A stretch of DNA of 35,605 nt from Schizophyllum amplum (lineage: Eukaryota; Basidiomycota; Agaricomycetes; Agaricales; Schizophyllaceae), in assembly GCA_007026445.1 (NCBI GenBank), contig VDMD01000201.1:1-35605 (forward strand). Direction: 5' to 3'. Numbering within the stretch: the first letter of the stretch is position 1; every line of letters begins with the position of its first letter. The translations under genes were made by a program, and so were the position numbers. Positions 20,669-30,031 of the stretch are shown here, piece after piece. Under the pieces are notes generated by a model that saw only the letters and a program-made list of their open reading frames with translations, was not told where the DNA came from and did not search any database.

Positions 20669-20674
20669 TTTCCC
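20587..20674 (-). promoter_or_regulatory. -1 programmed ribosomal frameshift signal at the gag-pol junction
   Basis: The slippery heptamer GGGAAAT (20674-20668) is in phase with gag as G GGA AAT. The gag stop TAG lies at 20655-20653. After a 6-base spacer (GTACTT), CGGGTCT and GAG can pair with CTC and AGA-T-CCCG (one mismatch, one bulge). The loop AGGGC can pair with a downstream GCCCT (near 20605-20613) to form a pseudoknot. The pol frame is open from just upstream of the heptamer. Confidence 0.72.
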
Positions 20675-20743
20675 GAATCGTTAACATCGTAAGTGTAGTG
20701 CTCTTCGCCCCCCTCTTCCTCCTCCCCTGTTGTGTCCCCACTG
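20653..20743 (-). CDS. gag: Severed 3' end of Gypsy gag
   Basis: Reading on from the gag at 26258 after removal of the nested element and one copy of its 8-bp duplication, the gag frame continues here. It encodes an acidic tail ([16 protein letters not shown]) ending at TAG 20655-20653. The frame match across the insertion independently confirms the nested element's ends. Confidence 0.75.
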
Positions 20744-20889
20744 AGGTCAGTCCCTATCAATTTAAGTACGAGCCCAGTAATACAGGGCTCAGACTTCCAA
20801 TGTTTCACTATAAGTACTGGACACTAATTACAAGATCTCGTAGCTACGACTCGTAGCTACATCCGCCAGCAGTTCCCCTGGGCAGCTGG

Positions 20890-21310
20890 CTCTCGGCTGT
20901 TCCCGCTGGGTCACTGGCTCGTCGGCTCGCGCCTGCTTGCCACTCGTCCGCTCGCCTCCGCACGTGCAGCCCGAGCTCGCGGTCCAGCTCGCAGCTCGCT
21001 CACCGTGCCCACGCCACGTCCAGCTCACCCGCCCACCCACGCTCGCGGTCCGCACCCCACCCGGCTCGCCGTTCCACCCAGCTCGAGCTCGCTGCTGCTA
21101 CCGCGCGCGCACCGGCGGTCCGTGCCCCACCCAGCGCGCCGCCCGCCACCGCGCTCGCTCCTGCGCCGCCCGCTCCTGCGCCGCCCGCTCCTGCGCCGCC
21201 CGCTCCCGCGCCGCCCGCCGCCTCGCTCGCTCCCGCGCCGCTCCCACAGCGCTCGCTCCCGCGCCACCCCCTTGCTCACCGCCGCTCCCGCACTCTCCTG
21301 ACCACACCTA
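20890..21310. repeat. GC-rich subterminal tandem array, left end
   Basis: The core at about 21160-21235 is a 15-bp unit CTCCTGCGCCGCCCG in about four copies, surrounded by degenerate GCTCCCGC words. It is complementary in character to the array at 25560-26040, giving the nested element symmetric GC-rich subterminal regions. Confidence 0.65.
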
Positions 21311-21919
21311 CTACCTCACGACCCGCACCCGTTCCCGCGCTCGCCGGTCTCGCGCGCTGCCCTGCACTAGCAGTGCCACGGGACTTGCAGCGCACGCACA
21401 GCGCAGAGGCTGGGTGACGTGGCTGGGAGGCGGCACGGGTATGGGGTGGGGTGAATGATGCGCCGGTTTTGGCCGGCGCGGCGCGGGAGTGTGGTAGGGC
21501 GTTGGGCGCGCGGTGACGTCGGAGGAGAGGGCGGTGAGGGTGCGCGAGAAGGCGCAGCACGTGGTGAAGTCGGACAAGGGAGGTGGTGGTGACGCTGCCC
21601 CGAGTCTCCCCGATCGCGGGAGACGCGTGCTGTTGAGCACGAACGCGGCGGCGGCGCGGCGAGAAAGAGGAGGAGAGGGCGGGGCGCGTCAACAGCGACA
21701 ACGACGTGGGCGAGCCACGCCGACATCGCCGGCGACCGCGACCCGTGGTGGTGGAGGGCAGATGGTGGGTGGTAGAAGGAAAGAGCAGCGGAATTGATCG
21801 CGGCGAAATTTGACGCGAGCACCACGTGTTCGGCAGATGCCGGCGACGCGTGTCGACGCCCTGTCGGCATTGCTGGCGGGGCCGCGCTCGCCGTTGCACG
21901 CGGTGCTGCTTCGCAGCAG

Positions 21920-21955
21920 CGGTAAAAAGCAATATATATGTATATATATATGTCA
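21920..21955. repeat. AT microsatellite
   Basis: A run of ATATAT/GTATAT repeats occurs in an otherwise GC-rich region. A second (TA)n tract is at about 24848-24869. Confidence 0.7.
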
Positions 21956-22254
21956 TTGTGTATGTAGGTAGCTGGTACGGTATATGCTAAAGGGCCTCTG
22001 CGTAAAGGAGGACACGCAGCACGAGCGGGAGCAGGTGGGGGGACCACGCCGAGCAGCCTGCTCGCGCTCGCTTTGGTGGTAGGTAGAACCCCGCGCATCT
22101 CCCGCAACGACGGAACGCGGGAGCGTGCAGGCGCAGCGCGCATCGTGCGGGGACGCGGGGATGCGCGGCTGTCGGCGTGCTTGCACTTGCGGGTCGGCAA
22201 TCAACGCTGTTCGTGGTACTCGCGGGCGATATGACGAGGGCGGATGCCGTGTGG

Positions 22255-22350
22255 GAGGGGATGCGCGCGGGAAGGAGGCGAGGCGTGGGGGAGAGGCGAA
22301 GGCGAAGGCGAGGGCGAGGGTGAGGGCGTGAGGGCGAGGGCGAGGGAGCG
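22255..22350. repeat. GGCGAG hexamer repeat
   Basis: Imperfect tandem copies of GGCGAG/GGCGAA occur on the plus strand. Long ORFs through it are low-complexity artefacts. Confidence 0.6.
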
Positions 22351-23721
22351 CAGGGAAGCGCCGGCGCCGACGATTGGGGACTACGCGCACGTCGACAATC
22401 AAACGCGCGTGGACGTCGTCGACAATGGCGTAGGGCGTTGGCGACGCGACCTCGAGCAGCGTGCTGGCGACGCTGCTCGTTGCGCCGCTCGCCACGCCTG
22501 CTCGCCCCCTCTCCTATCGCGCTGCGCCCCCGTACGCTGCGTATGCGCGGACGCCGTCCCAGCGTCCCGCAGACGCGGGAGTACGGCGAGGGCGAGGAGA
22601 CACGGGAGTACGGCGAGCACCTCCTCGCCCTCGGTGTGCCCATCGCCGTCTCTGCGCACCTGCCCCGCGCACGTCTCTTGCGTACGCTTGCACGCTCTTG
22701 AGTTTTTGACTTTGTTTTTGTTAGCTCTAGACTCACGGGCTGTGCGTAGCGGACGCACCTGAGGAGGGGCGCCTCCCGCGCCGCCTCGCTCGCCAAATCC
22801 CATGTCGGGCGCTTTTGAAAGCCTCGATTCGCCTGAGAGGCGAGGAGATAGATGGGGGAGGGCCTCTTGAGGTGAGGGTAGAAGATTGAGGAGGCGGCCA
22901 GCAACCGCGGCTGCGGCGTGGTCGTGGTTGCTGCCAAAGGAGCGTTGATCGCGAACGTTCGGCGCCTCGGACCGGAGTCCGAAGGTCGCCGTCGTCGCCT
23001 TCGACGTCCTCGGGATCATGCCGGGAGGCATCTAAATTCATATTCTCTTCACAGGTCATCTTTATATAGAGTGTAGAATAGATATACAAAATTTTGTGCG
23101 ATTCTGTACATGCAAAGGGGGTGAACTTTGAGACCCTTGTTGACGAGGGTCAATGCTCGTCAAAAGCACTTCTCGAACGTCTCCCCCGGCACCTTTCAAA
23201 GCGTTCCGATGCGATAAATTATCGTATCGCTTCAGTCAAAGTTGTATCAGGTTCTATATAGTCTCCCCTAGTCACCTATGTAGTTCGTTTTGCCTATATC
23301 TGCCACAATACTATACAAATTAACAACGAGTACACATTGAGCCTGTTACAGAGTATCTTACTCAACATATGGGTATTCCAGTTAGCTGAGACCCATCCAA
23401 AGCCCCGATCCTTCAATGGTAGATCAGATAAATACTATCTACGCATGTCTCACGGTAGGGAAAGGCCGCGATGTCTTACAATCGCGCCGCACGCGTGCAA
23501 ATCGACGCGCAGCGCGCGAATTGACGCGACATGTGACGTGACGTGACGCGTCCACCCTTGCCTCTCATCACCACGTCGCCCGACCGTGTCCTCCCCATTT
23601 CAGTCACCGAAAAACTGCAAACGAGCGGAGCAACGACATCAGGGGTGCGAGGGCTCATAGGAGCCCTCAAAGGTACGTGACAATGCTTCTGCCGTGGTAT
23701 ACATTACTGACGAAAATTTTC

Positions 23722-23780
23722 GCCGCCACTTGCAAACGCGTGCACGCACGTACCGCGTTGCGTGCGTTTGCAAGCGGCGC
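23722..23780. repeat. Imperfect long hairpin
   Basis: CTTGCAAAC and GCACGCA pair with TGCGTGC and GTTTGCAAG around a short loop, with a 4-base bulge. It lies just after a GAAAATTTTC palindrome like those in the 9030-12291 element. Confidence 0.6.
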
Positions 23781-23967
23781 ATATTCTCAGCCTGCCTTGA
23801 TCAAAGACGCCCGGCACCCGACCCTCCGGCACCCATACACCAACCGAGAACAACGCCCGCCGCCTTCATATCCCCACTGCGCAGTAGCGCCCGCCCCGCT
23901 CGCCCACCCCCAATGCCCCGTTACCACCTTCGCCAAGTGAGGTATAGGGACATGAGGGGTGGGCGAA

Positions 23968-24583
23968 TAGTGTTGTGCGGGCCAGGGCAGGGCAGGGTAT
24001 CGAGGGTTTGGGCAGGGCTTGACCGGGCAGGGTATCGTCCCAACCCAAGCCCTAGCCTCAAGCCCTCGCGTGCCCAAGCCCGGGGCAAGGCAGAGGCTTG
24101 CCCGGGGTTTCTCGGCATTTGCCGGGAGCATATCTCGCTGCATCTTTGCCAACGCGGTATGCTCGGCAAAGCATAGTTCGGTCTCAGAACCTACATCAAT
24201 GTTCTAGGGAGCGGGTATCGCATCAGGGTGGTCCTCAGCGGCGGAAGCGAAGGTAGCACACCGCGGTCACGTGCCTGTTCATCTCGCGGACCGCGTGCCG
24301 AATCCGCTGCCCGTATAAGTACGAGCTCAAGTTAAGCATGCGCACGAAGCATTGTGTGCATGTTTGTAGCTCTTTTGAGCTCAAGAGCAATGAAATCTTA
24401 CCATTTGACAGCTCTAGGACCTACAACAGGTTGCCCTAGGCAGTAGGGCAGGGCAGGGGCAGAAAAAACTCAGGCCCTGGCCCCCCGGCCCTCTCGAGCC
24501 CTGAGCGGGCAGAGGGCAGGGTAGGGCTTTTTAGGGCAGGGTCGGGCGGGCAGCGGGCAATTGCCCTTGCCCGCACAACACTA
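23968..24583. mobile_element. hAT MITE nested in the 5.5-kb element (616 bp)
   Basis: The inverted ends are TAGTGTTGTGCGGGC at both termini, followed by AGGGCA-type subterminal repeats. The 8-bp target duplication TGGGCGAA is perfect (23960-23967 and 24584-24591). There is no ORF of note. The end sequence and the 8-bp duplication are typical of hAT. Confidence 0.88.
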
Positions 24584-25559
24584 TGGGCGAACGAAGCGGT
24601 CGCTGACGCGCGTTAGGGAGCATGAAGACGGCGGGCGTGGTCCTCGCTTTCAATGTCGCCGCCGGCCCCCTCCTCCCGCGCGCCAAGCACATTGCAACAT
24701 TCAGCTCTGCACGAGGGCACACTGCTGCCCGTGTCGGTGTCGCCTGCTAATGCGTGCCCACGTCCAACACATACCCTCCCCTCACCCAGTCCCCATGCAT
24801 TCCCTCAGCCCGCTGTGCTCACGCATGCAGGGGCTTATGCATTTTATTTACATATATATATATATATATTATGATTTTGACAACCTCCCCGCAAAATGAG
24901 AGCAACGCGCGCCGTGCTGAGGACGGCGCAAGCGGCGCGACGGAGGCCGCCCGGGTCGCGCGCCGAGGTCCGAGTCACGTGACTGTTCCGACCGAATCCG
25001 GGTAGAATCGGGAATTCGCTCCTCGTTCTCTCCCACCATCTTCCCCGCTCTCTGCGCTGCCCTGCCGGTAGGTGGCTGGCCGTCGTCGTCAGACGCGGTC
25101 GCCGCCTGCTTCAGGGGTACGCCTTTGGCGTCGCTCCCGCGCTGCGCCCAGCGCCGCGAGAGCGAACGGCGCGCCTTCTCCAACGACCCGCGCTTCCGAT
25201 GACAACCCGCGACCCGCGCTAGCAACTGCGCGGTCCCTCCACCTTCACCAAGGACACCCGTCGTGCCCAGTCGCCGCGCCTACAGCCATGCCGCGCATCC
25301 CGGGCCCGCTCCACACACCTCATCCATGCGCACGCCCCGGCAACGGAGTGCTCGCCGCCCGCCGGCCATCCCACACCTCCTCCCGACATTCCTCCTCGCG
25401 CGCTCAACGCCTATCATCCCTCCTGCCGTGCTATGGCATCCACCCCCACCATCTGCATTGCAAGTGTTGCTGTTGAGGTCGGCCGCGACGACAGACAAGC
25501 AGCATCCGCCGAGGACGCACCATACCCGGTGCGGAATCCAGGTGTAGGGGTGGGCAGCG

Positions 25560-26040
25560 AGCAGCGCACGGGGCGAGCGGGCGGGCGGGCGAGGTAGCAG
25601 GTGGGTGAGGGATCGAGCAAGCATGCAGGGGGTGAGCAAGCATGCAGGGGGTGAGCGAGAGGGCGGGTGGGTAGGCGAGCGGGTAGGCGAGCGCGGCGGG
25701 TGGGTGAGCGCAGCGAGTGGGCGAGCACAGCGGGTGGGCGAGCGCGGCGGGTGGGCGAGCGCGGCGGGTGGGCGAGCGCGGCGGGTGGGCGAACGAGCGA
25801 GCGCGATGGGTGGGTGGACGAGCGAGCGCGGTGGGTGGGCGAGCGCGGCGGGGCAGGGCGGGCGAGCGCGGCGGGGCAGGGCGGGCGAGCGCGGCGGGGC
25901 GGGGCGAGCGAGCCGGGGCGGGGCGGGGCGAGCGAGCGAGCCAGGTGGGCACGCCGAAAGCGAGCGGGGCGTGGGCGGGGCGAGCGAGCGAGCCAGGTGG
26001 GCACGCCGAAAGCGAGCGGGGCGTAGGCTGCGGCACGTGC
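25560..26040. repeat. GC-rich subterminal tandem arrays, right end
   Basis: There are several successive arrays. A 17-bp unit CGAGCGCGGCGGGTGGG occurs at about 25740-25795. A unit near 20 bp (GCGGGGCAGGGCGGGCGAGC) occurs at about 25845-25905. A unit near 52 bp containing CCAGGTGGGCACGCCGAAAG occurs twice (about 25936-26030). The long Pro/Arg/Ala-rich ORF on the minus strand follows from this composition and is not a gene. Confidence 0.75.
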
Positions 26041-26226
26041 AGAGGCGAGCGGGCGGGTGGCGGGCAGGAGCGAGCCGAACAGCACGGGAACAGCCGACAG
26101 GCAGGCCTGTAGGCGGGAGCTGCTGAGATTTGTAGCTACGACCTGTAGCTACGAGTGCAGTAGTTACTGTACAATAGTTATAGTAAAACATTGGAAGTCT
26201 GAGCCCTATGTTACTGGGCCTGTTAG

Positions 26227-28014
26227 CTAAAACCATAGGGACTGTAGTGCCCCACTGCCTCCATGCGTATCGTCCCCGAAAGCGTCCAAGGGGTTGTCGG
26301 TGATGTTCTCCTCCCATTGAATGGCGAGCTGGTTGTCGGTCATAATGTACGTCGATCGGCCCAACGCTGGCTTGGGTACCGTACAGACTGGGTCTCCCCA
26401 CATGTGTCCCGTCTGACGGCAGCCGAAGCATCGATTTTCGCGGCGGAGCTTGTCCATCTCGTCGCGCGAGAGGCCGACCATTTGGCGCATTGTGACGCGG
26501 TTGTTGGAGGGCCGTCGATCGTAGTTCGCCAGCGGTGCGGGGGAGGTGTTTTGTACGGGAGGAGAAGGGACCGTTGGGGCCGTGAATCGAGGTTGAGCGG
26601 TCTGCTGCGGGGAACGGGGGTTATTGGCGGGTGTGGATTCGAAGCGCCTGGCGAGGCGTGGTTGTGTGACGGGAGTTGGCGACAGAGTCTTTGTTAGCTG
26701 CGCGATCTGCAGCTGGTGCGCCTCCCGCTTCTGTCGGTCCTGCCAGTACTTGTTGTCCAACACCGTGTACAGGGCCTTGCTTTCCTCGAAGTTCCTCGGC
26801 GACGGTGCGTATTGAGCTCCCACTGTCAGGCGTTCGGGGATGCATTCTTCGAGGCGTGACATCCAATGCGCTTCATTGAAGCCGGTTTGTTGCGCAAGAC
26901 TTTCGAATCCGACAATGAACGACGTGAATCGGTCGTCGGCCGTCATGGTGATGGTGTTGTACTGGGATCGTGCCTCCGCTTGCGGGTCGGCGAGGTCGAA
27001 CTGTCTCGCGAATACGTTGATGAACGCGTCGTAGTCGTGGAGGGCCGGGTCGTTGGGGCGGTACGTCTCCAGGTTCTGCCAATGGTCGCGCGCCAGGTCT
27101 GTCATGTACGAAACCGCAAAGAGTATCCTGGCGCGCTGAGTGGCGTAGGTGCGAGGTTTGGCGCGGAAGTGGAGGTGTACCGAGTCAACCCACTCGCGCC
27201 AGCGTTTGGGGTCCCTACCCGAGAACTTTTCTGGACGAGCAATCTCACGTTGTTTCTCCTGCGTCAACTCGTCATGAATGCGTCGTTTCTCTTCCTCGCG
27301 CCTTCGCCTTTCTTCCGCTCTCTCTCTCTCCTCCTCCTGGCAGCGTGGGTCAGGGCCGTTTTGTTGAGTTCCTTGACGTATCGCTTGGGCGAGATATTGT
27401 ATCAGCGTCGCGCCGGCGATGTCCATGGGTTGTCCCGCTGGTGGCGGTGGGCCGTAATAACCGCCTGGTGGTCCTGCTGGTGGTCCTCCTGGTGGGCCTC
27501 CCGGCGGTCCTCCTGGTGGCCTCCCAGCGGTCCTCCTGGTGGGCCTCCCGGCGGTCCTCCTGGTGGTCCTCCTGGTGGTCCCCTGGTGGTCCTCCTCCTG
27601 GGGGTCCCCACGGCTGTCCGCCTGGCGGGCCAGTTGGCATATGCGGCGGCGGCAACGGCGGCAATGGCGGTGGAGGCGGAGGTGGCATGTTCGTAGGCCT
27701 GTAAACGTCGGTTGCGAAGGGTACGGTGGCGGCTGCTGTGGTGGTGGAGGCGGTGCACGAGTCGACAGGGGTTGATTTGAAACTCCTACCGGGACCGACT
27801 CGTCGTTGCGCAATACGGATGAGTACGGTTGTTGAACGTATCCTGCAGCTCGACGCAGAGGTGAGCGCAGAGGTATCGGGGGAGGCGCCGCCCTTCGCGG
27901 GTTATTGAGTAGTCGCTGGGCTAGCTCCGATGGGGTACGTGGTATCGGCGCGTGTGGTTCTGGGGGGTTCGAGTCGCGAAGACGTTGAGGATTTGCATCT
28001 CCTGTTCCTCCCAC
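26227..28014 (-). CDS. gag: Gypsy Gag (main part, split by the nested element)
   Basis: The ORF is about 595 codons. After a Pro-rich N-terminus and a Gly-Pro-rich repeat, it has an Arg/Glu helix and a Retrotrans_gag domain (PEKFSGRDPKRWREWVDS, RARILFAVSYMTDLARDHW, YDAFINVFARQF). A CCHC-type knuckle CFGCRQTGHMWGDPVC lies near the end and fits C-x2-C-x4-H-x6-C. The frame opens after a TAG near 28072 with no ATG before 28014. The first codon at 28014 is GTG, so the start is unresolved. The last residues before the stop at 26227 belong to the inserted element. The native frame leaves at 26258 and resumes at 20743. The Gly-Pro tract shows signs of three one-base shifts that cancel out. Confidence 0.85.
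   Translation of the reverse strand: MGGTGDANPQRLRDSNPPEPHAPIPRTPSELAQRLLNNPRRAAPPPIPLRSPLRRAAGYVQQPYSSVLRNDESVPVGVSNQPLSTRAPPPPPQQPPPYPSQPTFTGLRTCHLRLHRHCRRCRRRICQLARQADSRGDPQEEDHQGTTRRTTRRTAGRPTRRTAGRPPGGPPGGPPGGPPAGPPGGYYGPPPPAGQPMDIAGATLIQYLAQAIRQGTQQNGPDPRCQEEERERAEERRRREEEKRRIHDELTQEKQREIARPEKFSGRDPKRWREWVDSVHLHFRAKPRTYATQRARILFAVSYMTDLARDHWQNLETYRPNDPALHDYDAFINVFARQFDLADPQAEARSQYNTITMTADDRFTSFIVGFESLAQQTGFNEAHWMSRLEECIPERLTVGAQYAPSPRNFEESKALYTVLDNKYWQDRQKREAHQLQIAQLTKTLSPTPVTQPRLARRFESTPANNPRSPQQTAQPRFTAPTVPSPPVQNTSPAPLANYDRRPSNNRVTMRQMVGLSRDEMDKLRRENRCFGCRQTGHMWGDPVCTVPKPALGRSTYIMTDNQLAIQWEENITDNPLDAFGDDTHGGSGALQSLWF
27400..27690 (-). repeat. Gly-Pro-coding tandem repeat in gag
   Basis: CCACCAGGAGGA-type units encode PPGG in whichever frame is read. 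The best protein-like frame changes three times between about 27690 and 27440, near 27690, 27590 and 27530. Confidence 0.6.
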
Positions 28015-28186
28015 ATCCCCCCGAGAGCTCCTCCATACTGTCTGCTCGTGTCGCCTACATGCGTGCGGCGCCTATGTAGGGCGGGGTGGATAGCGCTCGC
28101 GCTGGGGGTTCGGCGAGCGGTACGGGTAGTTGTTGAGTTGGGTCGTAAAACGTAACTCCTTGTACCGTCGATCCGTTTGAGCGTCG

Positions 28187-28876
28187 TTAAAGGGAGGCGG
28201 CGCCCGCGCGCAGTCCATTCGGAGTGATGGATCCGAAGCGTAGCGTCTGCAGTCGGTTCCCTCGCTCGACGGTAGCGTGCGCCTGCCTTGTTCGTTCTCG
28301 CTCCTCCTCGTCTCGCATGGCGATATGCGGCGGGGTGTCTAGTCGCGTAAGCTCGATATCTTGCGCCGCTTGTGTACGCCTGACGATAGACGACGAGGGT
28401 GAGGTCGCCACCATCGTTGCGGTCGACTGACGTGATGACGGGCGTGGGCGAGTGGGCGCGCCGTCACTGCCATAGTCGAGGTCGGTGATCTCCCGTGTAT
28501 CGTCCGTCAGCGGTGGGACTATCACTCGCCGTTGTGGCTCCGGTTGCAACCGATCCGTAGTCCAGAGCGTCGACTGTCGACGTTCTTGAACCGGGATATG
28601 TCCTAGTCGGATATTGGCGGTGCTAGCGACATCTTCGTGAGGTCTGCGACGAGCTAGCGACGTCTCCGGACTGGCGAAATCGGTAGATTGCTCGCGTTGT
28701 TGGTGACTTTCTGGAGTTCGGTCCCGTCGGTCTTGCGAGGTCTCGCTGATCTCGAACTGGTTCTGCTCGACGTAGCCCGGAGCTGGCCATGGATACGAGT
28801 GACGCGAGACACTTGTCTCGATGACGATGGGTTCTCTGTCCACCGTAATGAAGGACACGCCGTCGCTCATGAGCAT
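28187..28876 (-). CDS. Leader ORF 2 of the Gypsy element (unknown, 229 aa)
   Basis: It begins MLMSDGVSFITVDREP. It is hydrophilic, rich in Arg, Ser, Thr and Gln, and ends at TAA 28189-28187. The same frame continues past that stop for about 40 residues (GVTFYDPTQQLP) to a TAG near 28065, so the TAA could be a mutation. Its start overlaps the end of the preceding ORF in ATGCTCATGA, where the second ATG shares bases with the TGA stop. No domain is recognised. It could be a separate protein or a displaced part of a longer Gag. Confidence 0.45.
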   Translation of the reverse strand: MLMSDGVSFITVDREPIVIETSVSRHSYPWPAPGYVEQNQFEISETSQDRRDRTPESHQQREQSTDFASPETSLARRRPHEDVASTANIRLGHIPVQERRQSTLWTTDRLQPEPQRRVIVPPLTDDTREITDLDYGSDGAPTRPRPSSRQSTATMVATSPSSSIVRRTQAAQDIELTRLDTPPHIAMRDEEERERTRQAHATVERGNRLQTLRFGSITPNGLRAGAASL

Positions 28877-29702
28877 CTGGAGGGGCGCCTGCGCGGTCCG
28901 TTCGGCGCGACGACCAGGTCGGTGAGATCGAAATCTTCGAACCGAATGTCGTTGTTGTCCGGGATATCGCGGGTTGCTCGGAGTAGATCAGCGAATTCTC
29001 GCATGAACCGTGGATCGTTGAAGAGCGGGATGTGTCGAGTTCGAGCGTGTCCCCGTAAGAAGCTAACAGCGAAAAAGCGAAGCCATAGTACCACTGTTTC
29101 GAACCCGTCTAGGAGATCCGTCGGGACTTCAGCGTTCGCGTGTTCTCCCAATAGTCGGAATAGTCGCCACGCCTCTTGGGCCCGACCACGTGGCGTTGCG
29201 AGCGGGTCTTGTCGCGCCTGGAAGCGTGGTGGGCTGGGAGGTAGGGGATTTTGCATGGCGGGGGTAGAGGTATAGTCGGCTTGACTAAGGTGGAGGGATG
29301 GGTATGTCGATAAGGGAGCGGGCCCTCGAGATCTATTCAGATCGACAGGCGCAGCGAGGCTCGCGATCGACATGTTTTGCGTACCTCCCCATCCGCCCGA
29401 AGGAGGCCACGGGGCGTAGGAGGGGTATTGGGTACCGTAAGCCGCTGGGCTGGTCCACGGAGTTTGGGCTTGATTGCCCGGGGTCTGGTACATGCTTCCA
29501 GTTGCTTGTGTTGGCGCGGGCGCGTAGCCGGTCGTCGTTCCTTGAGGATTGGCGGGGATACTCCCGATCGGGATGAATGCCGAATCTGTGGGAAGCGGAA
29601 CGGGCCCGAATGTCCGCGGCGTGTGATGGTGTCGGATGTCCGCGGGGCGTTGCGCCTCGCGTTTTGCTGCTCTTCCTCTTGGAGGAACGTGTAAGTAGCC
29701 AT
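28867..29702 (-). pseudogene. Leader ORF 1 of the Gypsy element (unknown, with a frame change)
   Basis: The first ATG after the PBS is at 29702 (MATYTFLQEEEQQ), 26 bases downstream. Its frame looks protein-like for about 30 codons. A second frame, open from near the LTR, then carries the protein-like sequence (PVPLPTDSAFIPIGS) through an internal Met at 29493 (MYQTPGNQ) to the stop at 28867. The C-terminal half has helical hydrophobic segments (VLWLRFFAVSFL) and an acidic FEDFDLTDL. A single-base indel near 29600-29620 would explain the switch. No family is recognised. Confidence 0.4.
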
Positions 29703-29727
29703 TCGCCTTTCGTAACCTCGTCGGGTG

Positions 29728-29739
29728 AGACTTAGTATT
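29728..29739 (-). other. Self-priming primer binding site
   Basis: One base after the 5' LTR, the minus strand reads AATACTAAGTCT. Its perfect 12-base complement AGACTTAGTATT lies inside the LTR (29921-29910), where the RNA 5' end would be. Tf1/sushi-type chromoviruses prime reverse transcription this way. There is no TGG-type tRNA 3'-end match. Confidence 0.68.
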
Positions 29740-29740
29740 A

Positions 29741-30026
29741 TGTTAGGCTCGGCTCAGGTCATCGAGGACGTCGACGGCACAGACGCGTGGGCGACGAGGT
29801 TGGTACTCGGCGAACGGACGCGGATGGGCCGGGGCGGTCGAGAGGACTGGAACGAGATAGAATAGAACAGAGAGTCGAGAGAGTATGGTAAACGAGGCGA
29901 GTCAACGAAAATACTAAGTCTAAGGAGGGCCTCATGTAAGGAGGCCTGCTATGTACTGTAGTCCATGTGGGAAGCATGTGCTAGTAGTCAGAGATAAGAT
30001 AAGTGGGAAAGAGAAGGGTCATAACA
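29741..30026 (-). repeat. 5' LTR of the Gypsy element
   Basis: This 286-bp copy is identical by eye to the 3' LTR and is flanked by ATGTC at 30027-30031. If self-priming is right, RNA starts near 29921, giving a U3 of about 105 bp and an R-U5 of about 181 bp. Confidence 0.93.
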
Positions 30027-30031
30027 ATGTC

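Larger units (their letters stand above)
20744..26249. mobile_element. Large non-autonomous hAT-like element nested in gag (5.5 kb)
   Basis: The left end has CAGTCCCTAT (20748) and the right end is its inverse (ATAGGGACTG to 26244). The inverted arms continue with CAGACTTCCAATGTTT and repeated GTAGCTACGA words (near 20841-20861 and 26132-26152). The flanking 8-bp duplication is CCCCACTG (20736-20743 and 26250-26257). Removing the element restores the gag frame. GC-rich tandem arrays lie inside each end. No transposase motif was found in any frame, so it is probably mobilised in trans or carries unrecognised cargo. The exact terminal bases differ by one position between ends. Confidence 0.78.
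14435..30026 (-). mobile_element. Full-length chromoviral Ty3/Gypsy retrotransposon with nested insertion
   Basis: Two 286-bp LTRs that look identical (14435-14720 and 29741-30026) are flanked by the perfect 5-bp duplication ATGTC (14430-14434 and 30027-30031). Coding runs on the minus strand: two leader ORFs, gag, then pol ending in a chromodomain. Removing the nested 5.5-kb element and one copy of its duplication leaves about 10.1 kb. Identical LTRs indicate a very recent insertion, and the nested elements arrived afterwards or came in with it. It also carries a spliced gene on the opposite strand. Confidence 0.93.

Noticed and set aside
21987..22937. Minus-strand ORF of about 316 codons
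   Set aside because: Low-complexity Arg/Ala/Pro composition in a GC-rich repeat zone. No motif, and several overlapping frames are equally open.
24848..24869. TATA-like repeat as a promoter
   Set aside because: It is a plain (TA)n microsatellite with no gene downstream.
25280..26431. Long minus-strand ORF rich in Pro, Ala and Arg
   Set aside because: It follows from the GC-rich tandem arrays of the nested element and runs through its terminal repeat into gag. There is no domain and equally long ORFs exist in the other frames.
29298..29694. Plus-strand ORFs opposite the Gypsy leader
   Set aside because: No protein-like features. The minus strand has an ATG right after the PBS and is in the element's sense.
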